From CAVVAL01 sp963740215 (GTDB taxonomy: Bacteria; Actinomycetota; Actinomycetes; Mycobacteriales; Cryptosporangiaceae), in the NCBI GenBank assembly GCA_963740215.1, contig CAVUDJ010000012.1, positions 964,099 to 1,028,098 on the forward strand: a stretch of 64,000 nt of DNA. Direction: 5' to 3'. Position numbers and translations under genes: made by a program. The notes beneath the pieces were generated by a model that did no database searches, was not told the DNA's origin, and saw only the letters and a list, made by a program, of their open reading frames with translations. Shown here piece by piece: positions 16,626-24,985 of this stretch (positions are counted from its first letter, which is position 1; every line of letters starts with the position of its first letter).

Positions 16626-18392
16626 TTAGTCCTTGAGGTCGCAGATCGCGGTGCCGGCGGTGACGACCTCGCCCACGGTGGCGTTGAGGCTGGTCACGGT
16701 GCCGGCCTTGTGCGCGTTCAGCGGCTGCTCCATCTTCATCGCCTCGAGCACGACGATCAGGTCGCCTTCGGCGACGGTCTGACCCTCCTCGACCGCGATC
16801 TTCACGATCGTGCCCTGCATCGGGCTCACCACCGCGTCACCGCTGGCACCACCGCCGGCCTTGCCCGCACCGGCCCGCTTCGGCGCCTTCTTACGGCCGC
16901 CACCGGAGCCCGCAGCGGACACCCCGAGCCCACCCGGCAGCGACACCTCCAGCCGCTTGCCGCCGACCTCGACCACGACGGTCTCGCGCGGCTCGACGTC
17001 GGAGTCGACCGGAGCGGCGCCGGTGAACGGCTCGATCTGGTTGTCGAACTCGGTCTCGATCCATCGCGTGTGCACGGTGAACGGCTCGCCGGCGGTGGTC
17101 GGGGCGAACGCCGGGTCGCGCACGATCGCGCGGTGGAACGGCAGCACCGTGGCCATGCCCTCGACCACCATCTCGTCGAGGGCGCGGCGGGAACGGGCCA
17201 GCGCCTCGTCACGCGATTCGCCCGTGACGATGAGCTTCGCCAGCAGCGAGTCGAAGTTGCCGCCGATCACCGAGCCGGCCTCGACGCCGGTGTCGACGCG
17301 CACGCCGGGACCGGCGGGCGGCACGAACGCAGAAACAAGCCCAGGAGCGGGCAGGAAGCCGCGTCCCGCGTCCTCGCCGTTGATCCGGAACTCGAACGAG
17401 TGGCCGCGCGGTGCCGGGTCCTCGGTGAAGCGCAGCGCCTCGCCGTCGGCGATCCGGAACTGCTCGCGCACCAGGTCGATGCCCGTGGTCTCCTCCGACA
17501 CCGGGTGCTCGACCTGGAGCCGCGTGTTGACCTCCAGGAAGCTGATCGTGCCGTCGACGGCGACGAGGAACTCGACCGTGCCCGCGCCGTGGTAGCCGGC
17601 CCCGCGGCAGATCGCCCTGGCCGCGTCGTGGATGGTCGCGCGCTGTTCGTCGGAGAGGAACGGCGCCGGCGCCTCCTCGACCAGCTTCTGGTGCCGCCGC
17701 TGCAGCGAGCAGTCGCGCGTGCCGACGACGATCACGTTGCCGTGCGTGTCGGCGAGCACCTGCGCCTCGACGTGTCGCGGCTTGTCCAGGTACCGCTCGA
17801 CGAAGCACTCGCCGCGTCCGAACGCCGCCTCGGCCTCGCGTACCGCGGACGCGTACAGCTCGGGGATCTCCTCCAGGGTGCGGGCCACCTTGAGACCGCG
17901 CCCGCCACCGCCGAACGCGGCCTTGATCGCGACGGGCAGGCCGTACTCCTGGGCGAACGCGACGACCTCGTCCGGACCGGAGACCGGGTCCTTGGTGCCG
18001 GGTACGAGCGGCGCACCGGCGGCCATCGCGATGTGCCGGGCCTCGACCTTGTCGCCGAGCGCGCGGATCGCGGCAGGTGTCGGCCCGATCCACGTCAGCC
18101 CGGCGTCGATCACGGCCTGGGCGAAGTCGGCGTTCTCGGACAGGAAGCCGTAGCCGGGGTGGACCGCGTCGGCGCCGGCCCGGGCAGCCACGTCGAGCAG
18201 CTTGTCGATCCGCAGGTAGCTGTCGCCAGGGGTGTCGCCGCCGAGCGCGTACGCCTCGTCGGCGAGGCGCACGTGCAGCGCGTCACGGTCGGAGTCGGCG
18301 TACACGGCGACGCTGGTCAGGCCGGCATCACGGCAGGCGCGGGCCACTCGCACCGCGATCTCGCCGCGGTTGGCGATCAGTACCTTCTGCAC
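16626..18392 (-). CDS. Acyl-CoA carboxylase alpha chain (biotin carboxylase plus BCCP)
   Basis: This 588-residue protein, like mycobacterial AccA3, carboxylates its own biotin and supplies it to AccD-type beta subunits for malonyl- or methylmalonyl-CoA synthesis. It has the biotin carboxylase N domain (MQKVLIANRGEIAVRVARA), an ATP-grasp domain with FGGGGRGLKV and EVNTRLQVEH, and a C-terminal biotinyl domain with EAMKMEQPL, the biotinylated lysine being about 553. A Gly/Lys/Ala-rich linker lies before the biotinyl domain. The partner accD, the epsilon subunit and biotin ligase are all encoded within 6 kb. It is set apart from the upstream MFS gene by a strong terminator. Confidence 0.95.
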   Translation of the reverse strand: MQKVLIANRGEIAVRVARACRDAGLTSVAVYADSDRDALHVRLADEAYALGGDTPGDSYLRIDKLLDVAARAGADAVHPGYGFLSENADFAQAVIDAGLTWIGPTPAAIRALGDKVEARHIAMAAGAPLVPGTKDPVSGPDEVVAFAQEYGLPVAIKAAFGGGGRGLKVARTLEEIPELYASAVREAEAAFGRGECFVERYLDKPRHVEAQVLADTHGNVIVVGTRDCSLQRRHQKLVEEAPAPFLSDEQRATIHDAARAICRGAGYHGAGTVEFLVAVDGTISFLEVNTRLQVEHPVSEETTGIDLVREQFRIADGEALRFTEDPAPRGHSFEFRINGEDAGRGFLPAPGLVSAFVPPAGPGVRVDTGVEAGSVIGGNFDSLLAKLIVTGESRDEALARSRRALDEMVVEGMATVLPFHRAIVRDPAFAPTTAGEPFTVHTRWIETEFDNQIEPFTGAAPVDSDVEPRETVVVEVGGKRLEVSLPGGLGVSAAGSGGGRKKAPKRAGAGKAGGGASGDAVVSPMQGTIVKIAVEEGQTVAEGDLIVVLEAMKMEQPLNAHKAGTVTSLNATVGEVVTAGTAICDLKD

Positions 18393-18410
18393 GTCGACTC
18401 CCTTCGGTTA

Positions 18411-18484
18411 GTGCTGTGACCGCGAACGTTCTAGGGCTTGGGCCGGCACAGCCTCGGGCCTACGAACGTTCGCGGTCACAGCAC
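18411..18484. terminator. Perfect 21-bp stem between MFS and carboxylase genes
   Basis: Arms 18411-18431 (starting GTGCTGTGACCGCG) and 18464-18484 (ending CGGTCACAGCAC) are perfectly complementary over 21 bp, and TAGG/CCTA extends the stem. Both flanking genes run on the minus strand, so it should stop transcription from the MFS gene entering the carboxylase gene. Confidence 0.82.
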
Positions 18485-18493
18485 GGGGCGAGT

Positions 18494-19687
18494 CTATGGC
18501 GACGACCCTGGCCCGTGACCGGCCGGTAACGAGATCCCGGTCACTTTCGTCCTGGCTCCGGCCGCGACGGTGCCCAGCAGGACGATCGCCACCGCAGTGA
18601 TCGCCAGCAGCACCGCCCCGAGCACTCCGTACCCGACGTCGAGCGCGGCGCCGGCGACGAGCGGCCCGACGGCGGTGCCGAAGCCGAGGGCTCCACCGAG
18701 CGCCGCGTTCCACCGCCCACGCTCGTCAAGCCCGCTGCCGACGGTGAGCAGGAGCAGCACGATCGCCGGGTAGGTCGCGTTCCACACGCCCACACACACG
18801 GCGAACACGACGGGCGACGTGCTCAGCGCGATCAGCAACTTGGCGACGGCGCCCACGATGAGGAATCCGAGCAGCGCGGCCGTCCGATGCCGCCCGGTCG
18901 TCCGGGCAGCCGCGAGCACGCCGATCAGCCCCGTCACCACGCCGAGCGCCAGAACGACGATGAGCGCGGTTCCGCGGAGGCCGGCGTGCTTCTCGCCGAT
19001 GATCTGCGCGTAGGACCAGAGCCCGATGTCGGCGGCGGCGAACAGGGCGGTACCTGCCGCGAGGAGCGTCCCGCGCGCCTTGTGCGGGAGGTCGCGCAGT
19101 CCGGGCCTCAAGGGCGTCACGACTGGCGGCGCGTCCGGAAGCCGCCCCATGATCGGCATGGCCGCGACGCAGACCAGAGCGATCAGCGCGAACCCGCTGC
19201 CGTACCCGAACGCGGCGTCGAACAGGGGTATCGCCGCGACCATGATCGCGACGCCCAGCACGTTCAGCAGGACGGTGATCGCGGTGGCGCGGTCCGGGTC
19301 GGCGGTGTTGGGCAGCCCGGAGAGAGCCATCGCACCGACGATCCCGAGGCCGAGACCGGCGATGATGTTCGTGGCGCCGAGCGTCACCGCATCGGGGGCG
19401 ACCACGCTGGCGCCGAATCCGACAGCGGCGGCGGCCAGCCCCCATCGGGCCAGCGGCGTGCGGCCGGGACGCCCGGCGCGGGCCGTGAGCGCGAACGCCG
19501 CGATGGCCGTGGCCATGAGCTGCGCCGTGCCGATCGCGCCTGCGGCGGTGTTCGACAAGTGCCGGCTCGTCGTGATCCCACCGAGCAGCACCGGCATCAC
19601 GTTGCTGCCGAGATAGCCCAGCGTGACGCCGGCGGCTAGCGCGCCGATGGTGAGCCGCCCGACCTGCGGGCGCGTCGGGTCTGACAC
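18494..19687 (-). CDS. MFS transporter
   Basis: This roughly 397-residue protein has 12 predicted transmembrane helices, for example LTIGALAAGVTLGYLGSNV and AIVLLLLTVGSGL, and the MFS-like loop TARAGRPGRTPLARWG after helix 2-3. It resembles small actinobacterial efflux permeases, but no substrate can be read from it. The longest frame begins at 19741; GTG 19687 (VSDPTRPQVG) is preferred because the extension is not hydrophobic and matches no expected family start. Neither start has a strong ribosome site. A hairpin lies just beyond its stop. Confidence 0.8.
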   Translation of the reverse strand: MSDPTRPQVGRLTIGALAAGVTLGYLGSNVMPVLLGGITTSRHLSNTAAGAIGTAQLMATAIAAFALTARAGRPGRTPLARWGLAAAAVGFGASVVAPDAVTLGATNIIAGLGLGIVGAMALSGLPNTADPDRATAITVLLNVLGVAIMVAAIPLFDAAFGYGSGFALIALVCVAAMPIMGRLPDAPPVVTPLRPGLRDLPHKARGTLLAAGTALFAAADIGLWSYAQIIGEKHAGLRGTALIVVLALGVVTGLIGVLAAARTTGRHRTAALLGFLIVGAVAKLLIALSTSPVVFAVCVGVWNATYPAIVLLLLTVGSGLDERGRWNAALGGALGFGTAVGPLVAGAALDVGYGVLGAVLLAITAVAIVLLGTVAAGARTKVTGISLPAGHGPGSSP

Positions 19688-19855
19688 GGCGCCATCATGA
19701 CCTCGGTTGCTCGGTGATGTCACGCAGATCGTGAAAATCATTCGGATTCTTGTCCGACCTGCGGCGTTCCGTCCCGGCTTTGAGGTTCGCCCGCCGTACC
19801 CCTACCCTCTGCGTCGGACCCGCGCCGGAAGCGGGTCAGCGCACGAGGAGGTGCC

Positions 19856-20185
19856 GTGGGCGAGGACACGCCGATGACCCGATCGGTGGTCAGCGCATTA
19901 CTGGTCAGCGGGCTGATGGGCTTGGCAGCGCTGACTGCGGTCGTTCTGCACGTGGTCATGTTCGCCACGACGATCGGCTCGGTCGACCGCGACGTGGACA
20001 CGTCGTCGGCGGCCGGCTATCTGTGGCTCGGAACGCTGCTCGCGGCCTCGATGGCCTCGGCCGCCTTCGTCCTCTACCGGTCGCCCTGGCGCCGGCCGAC
20101 CAAGCGGCACTGGTTCATCGTGATCCAGGGTTGCGTGGCGGCCGCCGTGGCGACGGGCATGTGGACGTCGTTCACCGGCAGCTAA
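19856..20185 (+). CDS. Small membrane protein, three transmembrane helices
   Basis: This 109-residue protein is not recognised. It has three hydrophobic helices: SALLVSGLMGLAALTAVVLH (about residues 12-33), YLWLGTLLAASMASAAFVLY (about 54-74) and HWFIVIQGCVAAAVATGMW (about 84-104), with basic RSPWRRPTKRH between the last two. The GTG start is supported by GAGGAGGTGCC immediately upstream. It stands alone between a divergent MFS gene and a convergent methyltransferase. Membrane location is well supported; any function is unknown. Confidence 0.75.
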   Translation: MGEDTPMTRSVVSALLVSGLMGLAALTAVVLHVVMFATTIGSVDRDVDTSSAAGYLWLGTLLAASMASAAFVLYRSPWRRPTKRHWFIVIQGCVAAAVATGMWTSFTGS

Positions 20186-20246
20186 TGCCGCCATCGGGCG
20201 GCGAAACGGACTTGCTGCGCAAATCAGGGCGGCCGTGCCTGTCGTG

Positions 20247-20334
20247 GGCACGGCTTCCCGAAAAGTCCGGTTCCGGAGCCGGACCGCCTGGCTCCGGTTC
20301 CGGAGCCGGACCGCCTGGCTCCGGTTCCGGAGCC
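20247..20334. repeat. Dispersed 26-bp element plus 27-bp tandem repeat
   Basis: A 26-bp sequence at 20247-20272 (GGCACGGCTTCCCGAAAAGT...) recurs exactly, reverse-complemented, at 56920-56945. Overlapping it, two full 27-bp units (20266-20292 and 20293-20319) and a partial third contain TCCGGTTCCGGAGCC. The array ends just before the O-methyltransferase stop codon. Confidence 0.85.
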
Positions 20335-20344
20335 AGCTAGACGT

Positions 20345-21001
20345 TCACCGCTTCCTGGCGATCGTCACGCCGTCGGCGATCGGGAGCATCACCGGATCCA
20401 CCCGGTCGTCGGCGCGGACGTGCTCGTTGAAGGCGTGGATCGCCCGCGCCGGTGTGCTGGCGTTCGGCAGGTCCACGACCTCACCCGAGAAGAGCACGTT
20501 GTCGGCGACGATCACGCCGCCGGGGCGCATGCGCGGAACCAGCTCCTCCCAGTACGCGATGTAGCTCTCCTTGTCGGCGTCGACGAACGCCAGGTCGATC
20601 GTCGCGTCGCCGGGCAGCGCCTGGAGCGTCTCCAGTGCGGGTGCGAGCCGCAGCTCGATGCGGTCGGCGACCCCGGCGCGCTCCCAGTACCGCCTGGCGA
20701 CGGCCGTCCACTCCTCGCTGACGTCGCAGCACAGCAGCCGCCCGCCGTCCGCGAGGCCGCGCGCGATGGCGATCGACGAGTAGCCGGTGAAGGTGCCCAC
20801 CTCGACCGCCGACTTCGCGTCCACCAGCCGCGTGAGCAGCGTCAGGAGAGCGGCCTGCTCCGGGCCGATCTGCATCCGGGAGATCCCGCCGAGGGCGGTG
20901 GTTTCGTCGGAGAGGTCGTGGAGCACCTGGTCCACCGGGGTGCTGTGCGCGACGAGGTACTGCTGCAGCTCGGGCGTGACCTGGATCGATTCGCGAGTCA
21001 T
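20345..21001 (-). CDS. SAM-dependent O-methyltransferase (catechol/caffeoyl-CoA type)
   Basis: This 218-residue enzyme belongs to methyltransferase family 3. It shows the N-terminal ISRMQIGPEQAALLTLL, the SAM loop VEVGTFTGYSSIAIARGL near residue 63, the acidic DVSEEW, the metal/catalytic FVDADKESYIAYWEEL near 143 and VADNVLFSGEV near 168. Family members methylate hydroxyl groups of small aromatic molecules using a divalent metal. The ATG at 21001 fits the family start; a longer frame upstream lacks similarity. It is monocistronic, flanked by repeats on both sides. Confidence 0.9.
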   Translation of the reverse strand: MTRESIQVTPELQQYLVAHSTPVDQVLHDLSDETTALGGISRMQIGPEQAALLTLLTRLVDAKSAVEVGTFTGYSSIAIARGLADGGRLLCCDVSEEWTAVARRYWERAGVADRIELRLAPALETLQALPGDATIDLAFVDADKESYIAYWEELVPRMRPGGVIVADNVLFSGEVVDLPNASTPARAIHAFNEHVRADDRVDPVMLPIADGVTIARKR

Positions 21002-21027
21002 ACGCCCGAGCCTAGTGCGCGCCGAAT

Positions 21028-21077
21028 CTCGGATTTTTGGGGGTTCGGAGGCGCCGGGATGCCCAAGAATCCGAAAG
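21028..21077. repeat. Imperfect hairpin, copy of the CGGATTCTTGGGG element
   Basis: CTCGGATTTTTGGGGG at 21028-21043 faces CCCAAGAATCCGAAAG at 21062-21077. The arms share CGGATT.TTGGGGG with the perfect hairpin at 45565-45618. It lies upstream of the O-methyltransferase start and beyond the maf stop, so it may terminate maf transcription. Confidence 0.65.
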
Positions 21078-21102
21078 TCGACGGGGTGGCGGTGGCGCGG
21101 CG

Positions 21103-21691
21103 TTAGGCCCAGAGGTCGGTGATCCGGACGCCCAACTCGCCGAGGAGGCGCCGCAGCAGCGGCAGGGACAGGCCGATCACGGTGCCCGGGTCGCCGTCGA
21201 TCCCGTCGATGAAGGGCGCGCACCGACCGTCCAGCGTGAACGCGCCGGCCACGTTCAGCGGCTCGCCGGACGCGATGTAGGCGGCCAGCTCCTCAGGATC
21301 CGGTGTGCCGAACCGCACTACAGTCGCCGCGACGTCCGACACCTCCTTGCCTGTGGCTGTGTCGATCACGCAGTGCCCGGTGAGCAGGGTGCCGGTGCGC
21401 CCGGCCATGCGGTTCCAGCGGGCGGTCGCCTCGGCCGCGTCCGCGGGCTTGCCGTACGCCTCGCCCTCGAAGTCCAGCAGCGAGTCGCAACCGATCACGA
21501 GCGCGTCGGTGACGGTCGCGGCCACGGCCTGTCGCCTTGAGCCGCGCCAGCTCGAGCGCGAGCGACGTCGGGTCGGGAGCGGTCACCGCGGACTCGTCGA
21601 CGCCGCTCACCACGACCTCCGGCGCCAGCCCCGCCTGCCGCAGCAGGTTGAGCCGCGCCGGGCTCGCCGAGCCGAGAACGAGCCGGGTCAT
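21103..21691 (-). CDS. maf: Maf-family nucleotide pyrophosphatase, split by a one-base insertion near 21532
   Basis: The N-terminal part reads MTRLVLGSASPARLNLLRQAGLAP... LALELARLKA in one frame. The rest (VAATVTDALVIGCDSLLDFEGEAYGKP... LTGHCVID ... DIDGDPGTVIGLSLPLL) continues in another. Removing one T at about 21532 joins them as LKAQAVAATV, the family sequence. Maf proteins hydrolyse non-canonical nucleotides and here would be about 195 residues. The ATG overlaps the upstream GNAT stop (ATGA), so maf is last in the accD-accE-GNAT-maf operon. Sequence error is more likely than a true null. Confidence 0.85.
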
Positions 21692-22149
21692 CGCGACAGC
21701 GTCTTCGTGTAGACGACGGCCACGTCCGTCTCCCAGAGCTTGTCGAGCGTCAGGATCGGGCTGAACCCGCGCGCCTCCCAGAACGCCCGGGTCGGCTGGT
21801 AGGTGTGCGACGACGCCGACGTGAGCAGTGACAACGTCCGGTACCGGTGAGCGAGCAGCGACGTCTCCAGCCGGCGGATCAGCGCGGTGCCGACGCCGCG
21901 TCCGCGCAGCGTCGCGTGCACCGCCATCCAGCTGATCTCCGCGGCGCCCTCGCCGTGCCGCCGCCACGTGACGAAGCCGATGATGTCGCCGCCGGGCGCC
22001 ACCGCCACGAGGCCGCCGTCCGCGCGGAGATCCTCGACGTTGTGCGAACCGCCCTCGGCCGCGGTCCCGAAGAACCGCGGCAGGGAGGCGACCACCCGAA
22101 GGCAACCCTCGACGTCCTGCGTGGTCAGCGGCCGGATCGTCAGGCTCAT
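21688..22149 (-). CDS. GNAT-family N-acetyltransferase
   Basis: This 153-residue protein has the GNAT fold: MSLTIRPLTTQDVEGCLRVV at the N terminus, a beta strand ISWMAVH, the acetyl-CoA loop LRGRGVGTALIRRLE near residue 85 (motif A, R-G-x-G-x-A/G) and a C-terminal AFWEARGFSPI. Target unknown. It overlaps its neighbours at both ends by ATGA junctions (accE stop upstream, maf start downstream), so it is translationally coupled in the carboxylase operon; a role in acyl-CoA metabolism is only inference. Confidence 0.85.
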   Translation of the reverse strand: MSLTIRPLTTQDVEGCLRVVASLPRFFGTAAEGGSHNVEDLRADGGLVAVAPGGDIIGFVTWRRHGEGAAEISWMAVHATLRGRGVGTALIRRLETSLLAHRYRTLSLLTSASSHTYQPTRAFWEARGFSPILTLDKLWETDVAVVYTKTLSR

Positions 22150-22340
22150 CGAGGCAGTCCGGACGCGCGCCACGACCCCGGTCCGTGCAGCAGCGGGGCG
22201 CGGACCGCCGCCGACCTGTCCCGCCACAACGACCGCGGTTCCGGTTCCGGCTCGGGCACACTGCCCGACCGCGCCGCGAGCACCGCGACCAGCGCCGCCA
22301 GCTCCTCCGCGGTCGCGTCGCCCCGGACGATCCGCAGCAT
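22146..22340 (-). CDS. accE: Acyl-CoA carboxylase epsilon subunit
   Basis: This 64-residue protein has the signature of the small actinobacterial epsilon subunit: MLRIVRGDATAEELAALVAV at the N terminus and a C-terminal segment SLWRDRSAAVRAPLLHGPGSW, where the W..p...R motif is conserved. Epsilon stabilises the alpha6-beta6 carboxylase and raises activity. It follows accD by 23 bases and overlaps the GNAT start by ATGA. The acidic PEPEPEPRS linker between the two conserved blocks is typical. Confidence 0.88.
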   Translation of the reverse strand: MLRIVRGDATAEELAALVAVLAARSGSVPEPEPEPRSLWRDRSAAVRAPLLHGPGSWRASGLPR

Positions 22341-22363
22341 CGGCTTATCCCCCGACTGGCCGG

Positions 22364-23968
22364 TCACAGCGGAATGTTCCCGTGCTTCTTCGGCGGCAGC
22401 GTCTCCCGCTTGCCACGCAGCGCCCGCAGCGCACGGGTCACCGCGACACGGGTGTGCGACGGCGGGATCACCGAGTCGATGTAGCCGCGCTCGGCCGCCA
22501 CGTACGGGTTCGCGAGCGTGTCCTCGTACTCGGTGATCTTCTCGGCGCGGGTGGCGTCCGGATCGGACGATTCTCGCAACTCCGACCGGTACAGGATGTT
22601 CACGGCGCCCTGCGCGCCCATCACGGCGATCTGCGCGGTGGGCCAGGCGAAGTTGAGGTCGGCGCCGAGGTGCTTGGAGCCCATGACGTCGTACGCGCCG
22701 CCGTACGCCTTGCGGGTGATCACGGTGACCTTCGGGACGGTGGCCTCGGCGTAGGCGTAGATCAGCTTGGCGCCGCGCCGGATGATGCCGTCCCACTCCT
22801 GGTCGGTGCCGGGGAGGAAGCCGGGCACGTCGACGAACGTCAGCACCGGGACGTTGAACGCGTCGCAGGTGCGGACGAACCGGGCCGCCTTCTCGGAGGC
22901 GTCGATGTCGAGGCACCCGGCGAACTGCATCGGCTGGTTGGCGACCACGCCCACCGAACGACCCTCGACGCGGCCGAACCCGCACAGGATGTTCGGCGCG
23001 AACAGGGCCTGGACCTCCAGGAACTCGCCGTCGTCCAGGATCGACTCGATGACGGTGTGCATGTCGTACGGCTGGTTCGCCGAGTCGGGGATGAACGTGT
23101 CGAGCGCCTGGTCGTCCTCGGTGACGGCCAGCGGCGCGTCCGAGTCGAAGACGGGAGCGTCGTCGAGGTTGTTGCTCGGCAGGTAGCTGAGCAGCGCCTT
23201 GACGTACTCGATCGCGGCGGCCTCGTCCGATCCCATGTGGTGCGCGACGCCGGACTTCGTGTTGTGCGTGCGCGCGCCGCCCAGCTCCTCGAACGGCACG
23301 TCCTCGCCCGTGACGGTCTTGATCACGTCCGGGCCGGTGATGAACATGTGCGACGTCTGGTCGACCATGACCGTGAAGTCGGTGATCGCGGGGGAGTACA
23401 CGGCGCCGCCCGCGCACGGGCCCATGATCAGCGAGATCTGCGGGATGACGCCGCTGGCCCGCACGTTACGCATGAAGATCTCGCCGTAGAGGCCGAGCGA
23501 GACCACGCCCTCCTGGATGCGGGCGCCGCCGGAGTCGTTGATGCCGACGACGGGGCAGCCGGTCTTCATCGCCAGGTCCATGACCTTGACGATCTTCTCG
23601 CCGAACACCTCGCCGAGGCTGCCGCCGAACACCGTGAAGTCCTGGGCGAACACGCAGATCGGGCGGCCGTCGACGGTGCCGTAGCCGGTGACGACCCCGT
23701 CGCCGTACGGCCGCGTCTTCTCCAGCCCGAACGCCGTGCTGCGGTGCCGCGCGAGCTCGTCCAGCTCGACGAACGAGCCCTCGTCGAGCAGCTGGTCGAT
23801 CCGTTCGCGGGCCGTCATCTTGCCCTTGGCGTGCTGCTTCTCGACCGCGCGCGCGGACCCGGCGTGGACCGCCTCGTCGACCCGGTGCTGCAGATCGGCG
23901 AGCTTCCCCGCGGTGCTGTGGATGTCCGGCTTGGCCGGTTCGGGCTGGTTCAGCGCGGCAGACGTCAT
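22364..23968 (-). CDS. accD: Propionyl/acetyl-CoA carboxylase beta subunit
   Basis: This 534-residue carboxyltransferase moves CO2 from biotin to acyl-CoA. The N-terminal crotonase-like domain includes KGKMTARERIDQLLDEGSFVELD, FGGSLGEVFGEKIVKVMDLA, GINDSGGARIQEGV and GPCAGGAVYSPA, the oxyanion glycine loop. The C-terminal half has FVDVPGFLPGTDQEWDGIIRRGAKL and NFAWPTAQIAVMGAQGAVNILY. Length and spacing match PccB/AccD5-type proteins; acetyl versus propionyl preference cannot be fixed. The ATG at 23968 is seven bases after AGGGG. It leads the accD-accE-GNAT-maf operon and is divergent from birA. Confidence 0.94.
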   Translation of the reverse strand: MTSAALNQPEPAKPDIHSTAGKLADLQHRVDEAVHAGSARAVEKQHAKGKMTARERIDQLLDEGSFVELDELARHRSTAFGLEKTRPYGDGVVTGYGTVDGRPICVFAQDFTVFGGSLGEVFGEKIVKVMDLAMKTGCPVVGINDSGGARIQEGVVSLGLYGEIFMRNVRASGVIPQISLIMGPCAGGAVYSPAITDFTVMVDQTSHMFITGPDVIKTVTGEDVPFEELGGARTHNTKSGVAHHMGSDEAAAIEYVKALLSYLPSNNLDDAPVFDSDAPLAVTEDDQALDTFIPDSANQPYDMHTVIESILDDGEFLEVQALFAPNILCGFGRVEGRSVGVVANQPMQFAGCLDIDASEKAARFVRTCDAFNVPVLTFVDVPGFLPGTDQEWDGIIRRGAKLIYAYAEATVPKVTVITRKAYGGAYDVMGSKHLGADLNFAWPTAQIAVMGAQGAVNILYRSELRESSDPDATRAEKITEYEDTLANPYVAAERGYIDSVIPPSHTRVAVTRALRALRGKRETLPPKKHGNIPL

Positions 23969-24071
23969 GCGGCAACCCCTTCTCGGTCCGCCGTAGCCTA
24001 ACCAGGTGTGGTCAGGTGCGAACCGGCTGCCGTCATAGATCACACTGGTGAACTCTTCGTAACCTAACTGC

Positions 24072-24923
24072 GTGTACTCCGACCTTGACCGCCCGCCGCT
24101 ACGCGTTGAGTCGCTACGCCGAGCGCTGATCCGTCCGGGCTCGATGTGGACCGCTCTGGACGTCGTCGAACGCACCGCATCCACCAATGCCGATGTGGTT
24201 TCGGCTGCGAAAGCAGGTGCGGCCGAGGGGCTGGTCCGGGTTGCGGAGTTGCAGGACGCCGGACGAGGGCGCCTCGACCGGAGCTGGGTCTCGCCGCAAT
24301 CGGCGGGCCTGACGTTCAGCGTCCTGCTGCGTCCCGGCCCCGTTCCCGTCCAGCGCTGGGGCTGGCTGCCGTTGCTCGCCGGGGTGGCGCTGACGCGCGC
24401 GGTGCGCCGGCTCGGCGAGGTCGAGGCGGGCCTCAAGTGGCCCAACGACCTGCTGCTCGGGCCTGAGCGGCCGGGAGCGGGTGGAGCGCCGGCGCGGAAG
24501 AAGGCGGCCGGGCTGCTGGCCGAGGTCACGAACGGTGGTGCGCTGGTGCTCGGCATCGGCCTCAACGTCACCACCCGCGCCGACGAGCTGCCCCGCCCGG
24601 ACGCCACCTCGCTGCGCCTCGAAGGTGCGGCCTGCACCGACCGGGACCCGCTGCTGCGCGCGATCCTGCGCGAGCTGGCCGACGACTACACGGTCTGGCG
24701 CGACCACGACGGCGACCCCGAGGCGAGCGGTCTGCGCCGGGCGTACACGGAGTCGTGCGACACGCTCGGGCGCCGCGTCCGGGTGGAACTGCCCAGCTCA
24801 GAGGCGTTGCTCGGGGAGGCCGTCGACGTCGACAGCGACGGCCGTCTCGTCGTCGACCCGGACGGCGGCGGCCAGCCGGTGCCCGTCGCGGCGGGCGATG
24901 TCGTACACGCCAGACCTGCGTGA
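24072..24923 (+). CDS. birA: Biotin-[acetyl-CoA-carboxylase] ligase
   Basis: This 283-residue protein attaches biotin to the carboxylase BCCP lysine through biotinyl-AMP. It has AELQDAGRGRLDRSWVSP near residues 56-73 (the biotin/adenylate loop normally GRGRRGR.W), GLTFSVLLRP, LKWPNDLLLG near 121-130 and an ILGIGLNV-like strand (VLGIGLNVTT). The DNA-binding domain of E. coli BirA is absent, so it is a class I, non-regulatory ligase. The GTG start lies seven bases after a -10-like TAACCT, suggesting leaderless translation. It is divergent from accD, its functional partner. Confidence 0.92.
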   Translation: MYSDLDRPPLRVESLRRALIRPGSMWTALDVVERTASTNADVVSAAKAGAAEGLVRVAELQDAGRGRLDRSWVSPQSAGLTFSVLLRPGPVPVQRWGWLPLLAGVALTRAVRRLGEVEAGLKWPNDLLLGPERPGAGGAPARKKAAGLLAEVTNGGALVLGIGLNVTTRADELPRPDATSLRLEGAACTDRDPLLRAILRELADDYTVWRDHDGDPEASGLRRAYTESCDTLGRRVRVELPSSEALLGEAVDVDSDGRLVVDPDGGGQPVPVAAGDVVHARPA

Positions 24924-24948
24924 TAGCGCTATCGCGATTCGCCCGGAT

Positions 24949-24978
24949 TTAACTGTGTTTACCCAACCTGGTTAGGAT
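24949..24978 (+). promoter_or_regulatory. Candidate promoter for the anchored sigma factor
   Basis: TTAACT at 24949-24954 and TAGGAT at 24973-24978 are separated by 18 bases. Transcription would start about at the GTG codon (24986), giving a leaderless message. The same TAGGNT-to-start spacing occurs before nuoA, nuoB and nuoC. Confidence 0.45.
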
Positions 24979-24985
24979 CCGCCGC

